Of a stretch of 64,000 nt of DNA, positions 32,833 through 40,372 are shown piece by piece (position 1 is the first letter of the stretch; each line of letters begins with the position of its first letter). This stretch comes from Bremerella sp. JC817 (lineage in GTDB: Bacteria; Planctomycetota; Planctomycetia; Pirellulales; Pirellulaceae). Both the position numbers and the translations under genes were made by a program. The DNA is taken from the NCBI RefSeq assembly GCF_040718835.1, contig NZ_JBFEFG010000267.1, positions 310,001 to 374,000 on the forward strand, written 5' to 3'. The notes below the pieces were generated by a model. The model ran no database searches and was not told the origin of the DNA. It saw only the letters and a program-made list of their open reading frames with translations.

Positions 32833-34035
32833 ATGACACTCATGCCATTCGGAGAGTCGACTGAAAACACCCACGCCGAACCTTGCTCTACGCAGTCCAT
32901 CACACCGAAGTTCGATGTGCCTGCCCGCGATGCCAAGATCGTCGTCATCGATGATGAGCCGGTCAACATCAAGGTGGTGTCGCGTTTGCTGCGGATCGAG
33001 GGCTACACCCACTTCGTCACCACCAGCAACGCGACCGAAGCGTACCAGTTGGTGAAAGACGAACGCCCAGACCTGGTGCTGCTCGACTTGATGATGCCAC
33101 ATGTCAGTGGCCTCGAAATCCTGCGACAGATTCGCCAGGACGAACAGCTCGCGCACACGCCCACGATCATCCTCACGGCGACGACCGACCGCGAAACACG
33201 AGTCGAAGCCCTGCGAACCGGGGCGAACGATTTTCTCAACAAGCCGATCGACGCGAGCGAACTGATTCCACGCGTTGGCAACCTGCTGGTACTGAAGCGT
33301 CATCAGGATCGCCTGGAAGATTATTCGCGTGAGCTGGAATTGGCCGTTCGTGAACGAACCGCCCAGCTTGAAGCCTCGCGACGCGACATCTTGCACTGCC
33401 TTGCTCGGGCCGCCGAGTTCCGCGACGACGACACCGGCTATCACGTGCTGCGGGTCGGTCGTTATGCTCGGATCATCGCCGAAGGTCTGGGGCTCGATCC
33501 AAATTATGTGACCGAGATCGAACAAGCGGCACAGCTCCATGATGTCGGCAAGATTGGTATCTCGGACGACGTGCTCAAAAAGCCAGGCAAGCTGACCGAA
33601 GAAGAATTCGCTTTGATGCAGAAGCATCCGAACCTGGGCAAACGTGTGCTCCAGCGGATTTCGCCCCAGGTCGAAACGGCCCTTCGCGATCATGCCAGCA
33701 TCGGTGCCAATGTGCTGGGTGCCGCCCACTCGCCGATACTGGAAATGGCAGCTCGGATTGCGTTGACGCATCACGAGTGGTGGAACGGGTCTGGCTATCC
33801 ACTCGGCCTCAAAGGGGAAGACATTCCGCTGGAAGGACGCATCACCGCCGTGGCCGACGTCTTCGACGCCCTTAGCACCCGTCGCTGCTATAAGAACGCC
33901 TTTCCGATCGAGAAATGCTTCGAGATCATGACGGACGAAAAAGGAAGCCACTTCGACCCAATGGTCCTCGACGCCTTCTTCGCCAAACGCAAAGAGATTG
34001 TCGAAATCCAAATGAAATACGCCGACGACGAGTAA
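32833..34035 (+). CDS. HD-GYP response regulator (cyclic-di-GMP phosphodiesterase)
   Basis: 400-aa cytoplasmic regulator. Residues about 35-155 are a receiver domain with phospho-acceptor Asp85 in LVLLDLMMP and Lys in FLNKPID. A short coiled coil leads to an HD-GYP domain: His236-Asp237 in QLHDVGKIGI, HHEWWNGSGYPLGLKGEDIP and RITAVADVFDAL. HD-GYP domains break down cyclic-di-GMP to GMP through a metal centre. The gene lies 37 nt after the hybrid kinase, so the operon probably turns a redox or membrane signal into a change of cyclic-di-GMP level. Confidence 0.95.
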   Translation: MTLMPFGESTENTHAEPCSTQSITPKFDVPARDAKIVVIDDEPVNIKVVSRLLRIEGYTHFVTTSNATEAYQLVKDERPDLVLLDLMMPHVSGLEILRQIRQDEQLAHTPTIILTATTDRETRVEALRTGANDFLNKPIDASELIPRVGNLLVLKRHQDRLEDYSRELELAVRERTAQLEASRRDILHCLARAAEFRDDDTGYHVLRVGRYARIIAEGLGLDPNYVTEIEQAAQLHDVGKIGISDDVLKKPGKLTEEEFALMQKHPNLGKRVLQRISPQVETALRDHASIGANVLGAAHSPILEMAARIALTHHEWWNGSGYPLGLKGEDIPLEGRITAVADVFDALSTRRCYKNAFPIEKCFEIMTDEKGSHFDPMVLDAFFAKRKEIVEIQMKYADDE

Positions 34036-34071
34036 GTCGCCCCCAGAGCCGCGGCCAACGCCATCGAATCC

Positions 34072-34097
34072 ACGGTCGCATTTAAAAATGCGACCGT
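34072..34097. repeat. 26-bp perfect inverted repeat after the HD-GYP gene
   Basis: ACGGTCGCATTT, two A, then its exact complement AAATGCGACCGT. It lies 36 nt after the stop and can form a tight stem. Without a T-run it could stop transcription weakly or mark an insertion border; the AT-rich genes start right after it. Confidence 0.7.
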
Positions 34098-34168
34098 CCC
34101 AATAAACAAACAGATTCGACATCGTGACTCTCCGCTGTTTCAAATACCGGACGAAGAGGTTATTTGCA

Positions 34169-34693
34169 ATGATGGAACATAAAGCATTCATATTCAAATA
34201 CGACTTGTTTGAAGCCGAACTTCTTCCAATTCTTCGGGATGCACTTCAAGGACACGAGTGCAATGAGTTGGTGTCATTTATACGTCAGAATTTCGACTTT
34301 CTCAGCGATCCCTACGAAGGCGAACCGCTACGATCAAGCTGGGACAGCATGATTGAGACAAGAGACACTCATCAATTCGGCGATTTTGCCTTGACCAAAT
34401 ACTACGACCCAGCTGATGACATCGGTCTTGGCACAATGTGGGAAACAGTTCAGAAGTATGTCCCGGATAACCGAGCCATGTCACCAATTTTGGGGTCATT
34501 TATTGGAACAAACGAAGCTCCTTTTGACCCCGGAATGTTGGGGTCATATTTTCAAAGTCATGAGCAGGTAACGGAGAGTCGTCGATTCTTGAACCTACTT
34601 GCAAGAGAGCGTTTCTCAAGTGAACTGATTGAAGCTTTTGATATGCTAGACCGAGCGTATCAATCACAAGAGGGGCTGTATGTTACATTCTAA
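34169..34693 (+). CDS. Hypothetical protein, AT-richer than its neighbours
   Basis: 174-aa soluble protein that I do not recognise. It is acidic, with a helical N-terminus (AELLPILRDAL..HECNELVSFIRQN) and a C-terminus rich in helices (ARERFSSELIEAFDMLDRAYQSQEG). The start at 34169 is backed by AGAGG upstream. Codons are clearly richer in A and T than in the genes around it, hinting at transfer. It stands before a SUKH gene, so an immunity-type role is possible but unproven. Confidence 0.75.
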   Translation: MMEHKAFIFKYDLFEAELLPILRDALQGHECNELVSFIRQNFDFLSDPYEGEPLRSSWDSMIETRDTHQFGDFALTKYYDPADDIGLGTMWETVQKYVPDNRAMSPILGSFIGTNEAPFDPGMLGSYFQSHEQVTESRRFLNLLARERFSSELIEAFDMLDRAYQSQEGLYVTF

Positions 34694-34942
34694 CGACGCT
34701 TCGGTTGCCGCATCACGATCTTGGCAGGTTGAGCCGCTTTGAACGGCTTGAACTCTGGCGGTTGGCAGGCTGATACGGCTTGAAGACCGGCACACCTGAG
34801 ATTGGCGCTGCTGGTTTGTGATCGGAGTGTTCAGGCATGCCTCTCAATCAACCTGGACTTGCTTGGCGTCTGAAAGGGCGAGAAGATATTCATCGAAGTC
34901 AACGCACTTGGCACGTCAGCTAACTAGAAGATTGAGACCACC

Positions 34943-35557
34943 ATGGATGACCGCTGGAAGTTGATCGAACAAGCCTTTTCCGCGAAAGGGTTGCAGCCGT
35001 CGGATTTGTTTGCTCCCCCAGCAACCGATGACGAACTTGGCCTGCTCGCTTCCACGACCGGCTTGCCCATTCCTGCGGAAGTAGAGTCGTTCTTCCGAAT
35101 CCACAATGGCCAACGCCCGGCAGGTCCTGGAGTTCTATTTGGAATCGAGCTCTTGTCGACTAGTCGAGTCATTGAAAACTGGCAAACCTGGAAATCCGTT
35201 GTCGACGATGGCTTGAACGAAGATCTGGCCGACTCGATGTCGTCTCAGCCACCTGGCGTGATCAAGCCGCTATACGTCAATCTGAAATGGCTTCCACTCA
35301 CCCACGACCAAGGTGGCAACCACTTTGGTCTCGACTTCGACCCAGGCCCCGCTGGCGTCGTTGGTCAGGTCATCGCCTTTGGTCGCGACGAAGACGAAAA
35401 GAAGCTGATCGCAAAATCCTTCACCGATTTCCTCGACATGATTGTCGAAGAGCTGACCACCATCGATTGGACGCTCGACTCGAACACTGGCTGGATCATC
35501 AATGATCCCCTGCGTGGCGACCTTCATTACCACGAGTGGCCACGAACCGTAACGTGA
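34943..35557 (+). CDS. SMI1/KNR4 (SUKH) family protein
   Basis: 204-aa protein of the SUKH superfamily: PATDDELGLLASTTGLPIPAEVESFFRIHNGQ is the typical N-terminal helix pair and FFRIHNG motif, followed by a core with PLTHDQGGNHFGLDFDPGPAGVVGQVIAFGRDEDEKKLIAKSFTDFL (about residues 112-165). SUKH proteins are commonly immunity proteins for polymorphic toxins, or binding partners in protein complexes. No toxin gene is visible nearby, so it may be an orphan immunity gene. Confidence 0.9.
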   Translation: MDDRWKLIEQAFSAKGLQPSDLFAPPATDDELGLLASTTGLPIPAEVESFFRIHNGQRPAGPGVLFGIELLSTSRVIENWQTWKSVVDDGLNEDLADSMSSQPPGVIKPLYVNLKWLPLTHDQGGNHFGLDFDPGPAGVVGQVIAFGRDEDEKKLIAKSFTDFLDMIVEELTTIDWTLDSNTGWIINDPLRGDLHYHEWPRTVT

Positions 35558-35578
35558 TCGTGATTCACCTGCCCGTCG

Positions 35579-36100
35579 CTACAGGTCCATCTCCAGCAAA
35601 TTAGTCTGCGATCCACACTTCAAACAGCGACCCGAAAACAGGATGTTGGTGAAATAGTCTTGGATCGGCAACTCAGGTTCGTCTTCCCATAGATCGTCGC
35701 AGGCGTCCCAGTAGTCGAACTGCACTTGGACGTTGAATTCATTGTGGCTGCAGTGGGGGCACAGGAATTCCTTCGGCGTCCCTTCGCCATGCAGCTTCGC
35801 AGACGACTCCATCTCGCCATGGTATCCGTGGAGGTCGCTGTCAAAGACAAGATTCTCGTTCCCATCTGGCCAGCGGAGGCTCAATGGCGAAATGAAGTCT
35901 GGGTCATCTCGGCATGCAGGATTGTAGTCGGCCAGTGGATAGCCCAAGATCTTTGCGGAATCATTCGCTGCGTCCTCTTGCGACAACGCGAACGCCACCA
36001 CCGTGCAGTCCCGAGGATCAATCGGCTCTACAACCGTTGCCATCACGTCTGCCAGGCAACGTGGAAGATTCTTCAAGATGTGGTCGCGAAGTTCACTCAT
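35579..36100 (-). CDS. Hypothetical protein with C-terminal zinc ribbon
   Basis: 173-aa acidic soluble protein. Two C-x2-C pairs (CPHCSHNEF near residue 114 and CLKCGS near 159) form a likely zinc ribbon interrupted by a 45-residue insertion. The N-terminal part has ADVMATVVEPIDPRDCTVVAFALSQEDA. Family unknown. It is convergent with the SUKH gene (21 nt between stops). Confidence 0.8.
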   Translation of the reverse strand: MSELRDHILKNLPRCLADVMATVVEPIDPRDCTVVAFALSQEDAANDSAKILGYPLADYNPACRDDPDFISPLSLRWPDGNENLVFDSDLHGYHGEMESSAKLHGEGTPKEFLCPHCSHNEFNVQVQFDYWDACDDLWEDEPELPIQDYFTNILFSGRCLKCGSQTNLLEMDL

Positions 36101-36350
36101 GTCAGGTTCTTTAATTCAGCAGGGGCATCGATCGGATAGCTGGAAAACTAACCCGGCGCCTGCCCGATTGCAACCCCAACCTGCCCGACCGATAGTAAAT
36201 GGCAGAACCCCGTCCCTAAACAAAACTTCGATCGGTCAAAATGCTATTTTCCATTTTGTTTCACGAAGGTTGTCACACCATTGCCGCTGACGTGTCAGAG
36301 CCCAAGAGGCACTGCACATTTCATCACTTTTGGAGAACGAGAGTCGGGCC

Positions 36351-37235
36351 ATGATCAATCCGTTTAGGGAATCTGCCCAGGACAATGCCGAGGACATGGA
36401 ACTCATCGATCTCGCGAAGAATGGAGATCGAGCGGCACTCGAGAAGTTGGTATTACGCCACCAGGCGTGGATATACAACATTGCCGTCCGGATGGTTTTC
36501 TACCCACACGACGCCGAAGAGGTAACCCAGGAGGTGCTCGTTAAGGTGATCACCAAGCTGAGCACGTTTAAAGGGGAGAGCAAGTTTCGCAACTGGTTGT
36601 ACCGTATCGCGGCCAATCATGTCCTGAACATGAAACGCCGCAGTGCTGAGTCGCACGAAGTCAGTTTTGCGGAGTATGGTTCAGCGATCGACAGTATTGC
36701 AGACGCCGACTTGCCGGATCCTCGAAGTGTGCCGGTCTCCCTTCCGATCCTTGTTGAGGAAGCCAAACAAAGTTGCACGATGGGCATGCTGCTTTGCCTG
36801 GATCGTCGGCAACGCTTGGTCTTTACGCTCGGGGAGATCCTCGGTGCTACCGATACCATCGGCGGGGAAGTCTTGGAGATGACGGCGGCTAACTTCCGCC
36901 AATGCCTGGCTCGGGCACGCCGTGACCTGCATAACTTCTTGAATAACCAATGCGGCCTGGTAAACAGTGCGAATCCCTGCCGCTGCCCAAAGAAGACGCG
37001 CGGCTTTATCGAACATGGGCACGTCGATCCCAATCGTCTGCTATTCGCTGCCGATCACGTCGAAAAGGTTCGCGACGTCGCCGGTCACACGGCGAGCGAG
37101 ATTGATGATGTCGTTCAGCGACAGCACATGGACCTCTACCAAGACCACCCCTTCTTGCATCCCACGGACGAAATCGACTGGCTGCAGCGGATACTCCAGC
37201 GAGAAGACTTGCAGCGAACACTGCGATTAATCTGA
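36351..37235 (+). CDS. ECF-type RNA polymerase sigma factor with long C-terminal extension
   Basis: 294-aa sigma-70 family protein. Region 2 is clear (LVLRHQAWIYNIAVRMVFYPHDAEEVTQEVLVKVI, then FRNWLYRIAANHVLNMKRR) and region 4 is around residues 130-200 (LDRRQRLVFTLGEILGATDTIGGEVL and FRQCLARARRDL). About 90 further residues (PCRCPKKTRGFIEHGHVDPNRLLF) are not part of the sigma core and contain cysteines and histidines, possibly a sensor. It directs RNA polymerase to a stress or signal regulon. ATG 36351 is chosen; the frame extends to a TTG at 36330. A SnoaL-like gene follows, a pairing known for ECF factors with NTF2-fold partners. Confidence 0.9.
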   Translation: MINPFRESAQDNAEDMELIDLAKNGDRAALEKLVLRHQAWIYNIAVRMVFYPHDAEEVTQEVLVKVITKLSTFKGESKFRNWLYRIAANHVLNMKRRSAESHEVSFAEYGSAIDSIADADLPDPRSVPVSLPILVEEAKQSCTMGMLLCLDRRQRLVFTLGEILGATDTIGGEVLEMTAANFRQCLARARRDLHNFLNNQCGLVNSANPCRCPKKTRGFIEHGHVDPNRLLFAADHVEKVRDVAGHTASEIDDVVQRQHMDLYQDHPFLHPTDEIDWLQRILQREDLQRTLRLI

Positions 37236-37335
37236 AGACTTTTTTGGCGCAAGTTGTCACAGTCGATCCTTCCTGGCGTCCATGAGATAGAGGCACAAAC
37301 GTTCCTCAAATCATACAGACCAGAAGGAGACGATC

Positions 37336-37662
37336 ATGACTGCTACGCTTCCACAGCCGATTAAGAACTACTTCACCGCCGATGCTTCCGACGGCGCCAC
37401 CATTGTGAATTGCTTTACCGACAACGCTGTCGTGAAGGATGAGGGGCAAACCCATATCGGTCCTGAAGCAATTCAACAGTGGAAAGAAAACGCCTCGGCG
37501 AAATACGACTACACCTGCCAGCCCCTGAGCAGTGAACAGCAGGATGGCAAAGTCGTCGTCACATGCCGCTTGACTGGCAACTTTCCCGGAAGCCCGGCCG
37601 ACCTGAGGTTTCGTTTCGAGTTGGAAGGCGATCGGATCACGTCGCTCGACATTGCACCGTGA
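37336..37662 (+). CDS. SnoaL-like NTF2-fold protein
   Basis: 108-aa NTF2-fold protein: IKNYFTADASDGATIVNCFTDNAVVKDEGQTHIGPEAIQQW is the usual helix and strand start, and it ends VTCRLTGNFPGSP...RFRFELEGDRITSLDIAP. The family gives ligand-binding cones, found as small enzymes and as domains regulating ECF sigma factors. It follows the sigma gene by 100 nt, so it may belong to that sigma factor's regulon or control. Confidence 0.88.
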   Translation: MTATLPQPIKNYFTADASDGATIVNCFTDNAVVKDEGQTHIGPEAIQQWKENASAKYDYTCQPLSSEQQDGKVVVTCRLTGNFPGSPADLRFRFELEGDRITSLDIAP

Positions 37663-37770
37663 TTTCCAGGGGATGCAAGGGACAACTGCGGGCTACCGGC
37701 TGCGCCCCCCCTTCTTGCGGTTTAACGTCCCGTTCATTTCCCAAGAACAAATTCTCTGAAGGAGCATGCG

Positions 37771-38274
37771 ATGAAACGCTCAATACCCGTGCTGTTCGTG
37801 CTCGCCTTGTGCGTCGTGGCGACAGCAGACGAACCCCGACAAACAGATACCAAGCAGAAGGCCATTGAGACGTCACCGGAAACGTTCGCTGGGACCTGGG
37901 AGATCGTCGACGTCCAACCGAAAGGAAGCACGAAGAACGCGACACAATTGGTTTTCCGAAAGGATCGCACCTATGCGGCACTCGACGCGAACAACCAGGA
38001 ACTTTGGGCCGGAACGTTTGACCTGGATCCGACGACATCGCCAGGCGTATGGGATCACCGCTCAAACGAATCGCAGAGAAAAGGGGGCGATGCCCTAGGG
38101 ATCTACGAACTTGATGGCGACAGGTTGAAGGTCTGCTGTGTCGTCGGAGTTTGGAAAGACAATCAGTGGACCGGGAAACCTCGCCCAACAGAATTTAAGC
38201 TGCCAGCAGCCGATGTCGTCCTGGAGCTGCGGCGCGTATTGGCTGGCGAGTCACGGGACAAGCGGCGGGAGTAG
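37771..38274 (+). CDS. TIGR03067-type exported protein
   Basis: 167-aa exported protein with a signal peptide ([19 protein letters not shown]). The core [36 protein letters not shown] and then [17 protein letters not shown] match the TIGR03067 family, a beta-barrel-like domain that is common in planctomycetes and of unknown role. AAGGAG precedes the start. 108 nt after the SnoaL gene. Confidence 0.88.
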   Translation: MKRSIPVLFVLALCVVATADEPRQTDTKQKAIETSPETFAGTWEIVDVQPKGSTKNATQLVFRKDRTYAALDANNQELWAGTFDLDPTTSPGVWDHRSNESQRKGGDALGIYELDGDRLKVCCVVGVWKDNQWTGKPRPTEFKLPAADVVLELRRVLAGESRDKRRE

Positions 38275-38368
38275 ATACGGCAAGCGGATGAGGGCAACGA
38301 ATCACCAGCCGCGAACTTGAAAGAAATGTCATCCGCCCCGACTCCATCGCTTGTGTGCATTCGATTGT

Positions 38369-38521
38369 TCATCGAGTTTCAGGATTCAGATATCTGTCGA
38401 ACATTCGTGTCATCCGGCTATCTGACGCAGCGATTCGATCGCGAGGCAAATAACCGTCTAAATTCCTGATCGTAGGGTCGGCACCACGATCAAGCAATTC
38501 CTTGGCGGAAATGGAGGAAGG
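38369..38521 (-). pseudogene. Ankyrin-repeat protein remnant
   Basis: A 50-codon frame read leftward from 38521 to the stop at 38369 that encodes AKELLDRGADPTIRNLDG, the clear core of an ankyrin repeat, then a charged tail ending DRYLNPETR. Upstream the frame meets a TGA (38522-38524) and no start codon or ribosome site is present, so this is the C-terminal end of a lost gene. It lies just beyond the attC-like site of the DUF5662 cassette, consistent with a cassette array that has lost DNA. Confidence 0.65.
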
Positions 38522-38562
38522 TCAAGTGTGGTGGGATCTGTGGGCATATGTTCTCTGCTGGC

Positions 38563-38640
38563 TAACGGTAGCGTTCAGCGGGGCCGCGCGAACGACTCTC
38601 CACTTCATAAACGCCAGCTCGCGGCCTCCGTTGCAACCCA
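38563..38640 (-). repeat. attC-like site behind the DUF5662 gene
   Basis: Imperfect palindrome starting 15 nt after the DUF5662 stop. GCGGGGCCGCG (38578-38588) pairs with CGCGGCCTCCG (38620-38630), leaving a single extra base unpaired on one arm, and both ends carry AAC/GTT triplets (GTTGCAAC and CGTTAGCC on the minus strand). A gene followed by such a site is the layout of an integron cassette. Confidence 0.6.
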
Positions 38641-38654
38641 TGGTTCTGCCTCCT

Positions 38655-39182
38655 CTACACATCTGAGTCGAGGTTGGAGTCCAGTAGATCGATCATTGCG
38701 TAGACAAACTGGCGTTTGGAATCATTTAAGTGTAAACGATTGCCGATTGTCTCGTCCGCCCAACCGCGAGCACTACCACCGTCTTGCCTGAACTCTTGGG
38801 ACATTGCCGTCCAATCGCAGACCATTTCAATCAGGTCGACATCTGTCATGTCGTTCGGGTCGGCATGGAAATCGGGGTGATGGCGGTTCGTGGTCATGTG
38901 ATGATCGATTGCCGATCTGACACATTCTTCCATTCCTTCAGGGTATGAGAATGGTTCGCCAGCACAGCGGCAGCGATGATATTCAGAGAGCCAGATGTTC
39001 GGTATCCGTTCTTCGGGGCCGTATTTTGACGCGTCATGAACTCGTGCACGCTCATTCAGTTCGTCCGCGTAATCGGTGAGTGATGCCATCACACTCAGGC
39101 ATCGCCGGACGCGCTTTATGTGCTCCTCGGTTCGGCGCTCGTAGAAGGCGACCATTTCAGGAGTGGGTTCAGATGTTGTCAT
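38655..39182 (-). CDS. DUF5662 family protein (integron-like cassette gene)
   Basis: 175-aa soluble protein. It has ERTEEHIKRVRRCLSVM, the histidine-rich motif ERARVHDASKYGPEE, and AIDHHMTTNRHHPDFH, which together match the DUF5662 family, probably a metal-binding, HD-like helical fold. The catalytic role is unknown. ATG 39182 is preceded by AGGAT; a further ATG at 39194 is possible. The gene starts about 20 nt after one attC-like site and is followed directly by another, so it sits in a mobile cassette. Confidence 0.8.
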   Translation of the reverse strand: MTTSEPTPEMVAFYERRTEEHIKRVRRCLSVMASLTDYADELNERARVHDASKYGPEERIPNIWLSEYHRCRCAGEPFSYPEGMEECVRSAIDHHMTTNRHHPDFHADPNDMTDVDLIEMVCDWTAMSQEFRQDGGSARGWADETIGNRLHLNDSKRQFVYAMIDLLDSNLDSDV

Positions 39183-39203
39183 TCCACGATTCATCCTATG
39201 GCA

Positions 39204-39301
39204 GAACGCTGCCGCTCAGTGGCGAGCCGCGTGCGGGGCAGGACGCATAAGGCTCGATGACAACTTTCAACGCACGCGTGCTCGTCCACTGCAGCGGTTG
39301 G
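39204..39301 (-). repeat. attC-like site between two cassette genes
   Basis: 24-nt arm at 39212-39235 pairs with the 27-nt arm at 39271-39297. All 24 bases pair, and the longer arm carries three extra single bases that stay unpaired. Unpaired extrahelical bases on one strand are a hallmark of integron attC sites. The ends show GAAC and GTTGGC boxes. It begins right after the stop of the 124-aa gene. Confidence 0.7.
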
Positions 39302-39676
39302 CTATGCCTCCCACGTCCGCCAGTCAGGCTCCTCAAGCTCCCACGGCTCTAACGGCGGCGAAAGACTGGCCAAGGTATAACCCGCAAGGCCTAGGTACGC
39401 TCGGAAGTACTGGAATGCCCGGAAGCGGGCATCGCTGTAATTAAGAACGCGGCCGTCGGCGCTAAGTCGAAGGTTGTTCATGTAAACGGCGAGAGTCGTT
39501 CTGAGGTGAGTCGGGTCGAGGATTGCTTCTTGAAAAGCCTTCCACTCCTGTCTGTTCAAGCCGTCGACGTCCCAATCCCACCGGTCGTCGTCTAGCAGTC
39601 CCTTGACGAGCAGGACCAGGAAGCCGCTTACGGCTCCATGGACGTCGGGCGGTACTCGTAGAGGCTCGTGTTTCAT
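39302..39676 (-). CDS. Hypothetical protein (integron-like cassette gene)
   Basis: 124-aa soluble protein, unrecognised. It is mostly helical with many tryptophans and acidic residues (LDDDRWDWDVDGLNRQEWKAF, ending EPWELEEPDWRTWEA). It is bounded downstream by an attC-like site, and upstream (39701-39726) by a long palindrome that may hold its own operator or promoter. No function can be given. Confidence 0.7.
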   Translation of the reverse strand: MKHEPLRVPPDVHGAVSGFLVLLVKGLLDDDRWDWDVDGLNRQEWKAFQEAILDPTHLRTTLAVYMNNLRLSADGRVLNYSDARFRAFQYFRAYLGLAGYTLASLSPPLEPWELEEPDWRTWEA

Positions 39677-39700
39677 AACTAGTGCGTATTCAGAACCTTT

Positions 39701-39726
39701 CCGAATAACGTGCGCACGTTAATCGG
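39701..39726. promoter_or_regulatory. 26-bp near-palindrome upstream of the 124-aa gene
   Basis: Perfect 14-bp palindrome AACGTGCGCACGTT at 39707-39720, extended on both sides to CCGA/TCGG with one mismatch. It lies 25-50 nt before the start of the leftward 124-aa gene, a typical operator position. Confidence 0.5.
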
Positions 39727-40041
39727 AATCCAGGCTGTCGAAATCAGCCGGGCAGCGGACGCCGCGGCCCTCCTGGTTCAAAACATGAGTATAAATCATC
39801 GTCGTCCTAACGCCACTTTTTGGCCAAGCCATTCCTGTACCGTGCGAATGCGATAGCCGCCTCGATCAGATGGTTTGCTAACGAGTGACGGAATGTAGAA
39901 ATGGCGAGCCATCGAACAACAGCCCGACCAAGCCAGGAATGTCGGACATCTACAAAAGTGGCTTCAAACACTTCTCCGACAGCTATGTAAATCAGACACA
40001 CCTCAACGTCACGTCAGATGGATCTAGCTGAACGTTTCGAT
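39727..40041. other. Region without supported genes left of repeat A
   Basis: 315 nt. A 64-codon leftward frame (39807-40001) has no recognisable content or ribosome site. A copy of ATCAGACAC lies at 39991. The stretch just before repeat A has the same spaced words (cacgtca, then agtccaaag) as the stretch before repeat B near 46.2 kb. Confidence 0.5.
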
Positions 40042-40103
40042 AAGTCCAAAGAAAAAGCCACCTTGCGAATAATGACAAGGTGGCTCGGAGTGGAGGCGGT
40101 GGG
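40042..40103 (-). repeat. Repeat A: 3' end of a tmRNA- or tRNA-like gene plus terminator (att site)
   Basis: On the minus strand this reads CCCACCGCCTCCA, then a hairpin and T-run. CGCCTCCA is the form of the 3' acceptor strand of tmRNA (ssrA) genes, or of some tRNA-Ser genes. A second, similar copy lies at 46266-46326. The rest of the RNA gene is not present next to either copy. Such duplicated RNA-gene ends are left by tyrosine-recombinase elements. Confidence 0.6.
40051..40084 (-). terminator. Terminator within repeat A
   Basis: Stem GCCACCTTG/CAAGGTGGC (40076-40084 with 40057-40065 read leftward), 10-nt loop, then TTTTTC. Its first base pair is changed in step with repeat B (G-C here, C-G there), showing that the hairpin is kept by selection. 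Confidence 0.85.
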
Positions 40104-40372
40104 CGGGAAAATCCTTCCGAAATTCGTCGTTGCAAGGCCTTATACTGAAGACACTTATGAGTACAGCCATTTCGCCTGCCAGTCCCGTAAATGCCCCAAA
40201 TCAGACACGATTTCAGACAGATCAGACACGCATAGCAAAGAACGATGGCGTACAGAGACTGCGGTTCTCAAAAATGACGTAAGTGACCAAATAGGCGACC
40301 CCGCAGAAACCGTAAGACATATCGGAGAGGAGGCACAGGTCACGCCCTCCTGAGCGATGTAAGAATCGCGAA

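Larger units (their letters stand above)
39991..40229. repeat. Dispersed ATCAGACAC repeats around repeat A
   Basis: Copies at 39991, 40200 and 40221, with a partial copy TTTCAGACAG at 40211. The same 9-mer recurs left of repeat B at 46203, with ATCAGACAT at 46215. They cluster only at the ends of the 40.1-46.3 kb segment, so they may be recombinase or accessory-protein sites. Confidence 0.55.

Noticed and set aside
34700..34830. Leftward frame of about 43 codons ending in CQPPEFKPF and a basic tail
   Set aside because: It looks protein-like and could be the C-terminal remnant of a lost gene, but there is no start, ribosome site or known domain to support it.
38528..38791. 87-codon rightward frame
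   Set aside because: Covers the attC-like palindrome and the antisense of the DUF5662 gene; a shadow.
39807..40001. 64-codon leftward frame
   Set aside because: No ribosome-binding site, no recognisable content, and its start lies in a dispersed repeat.
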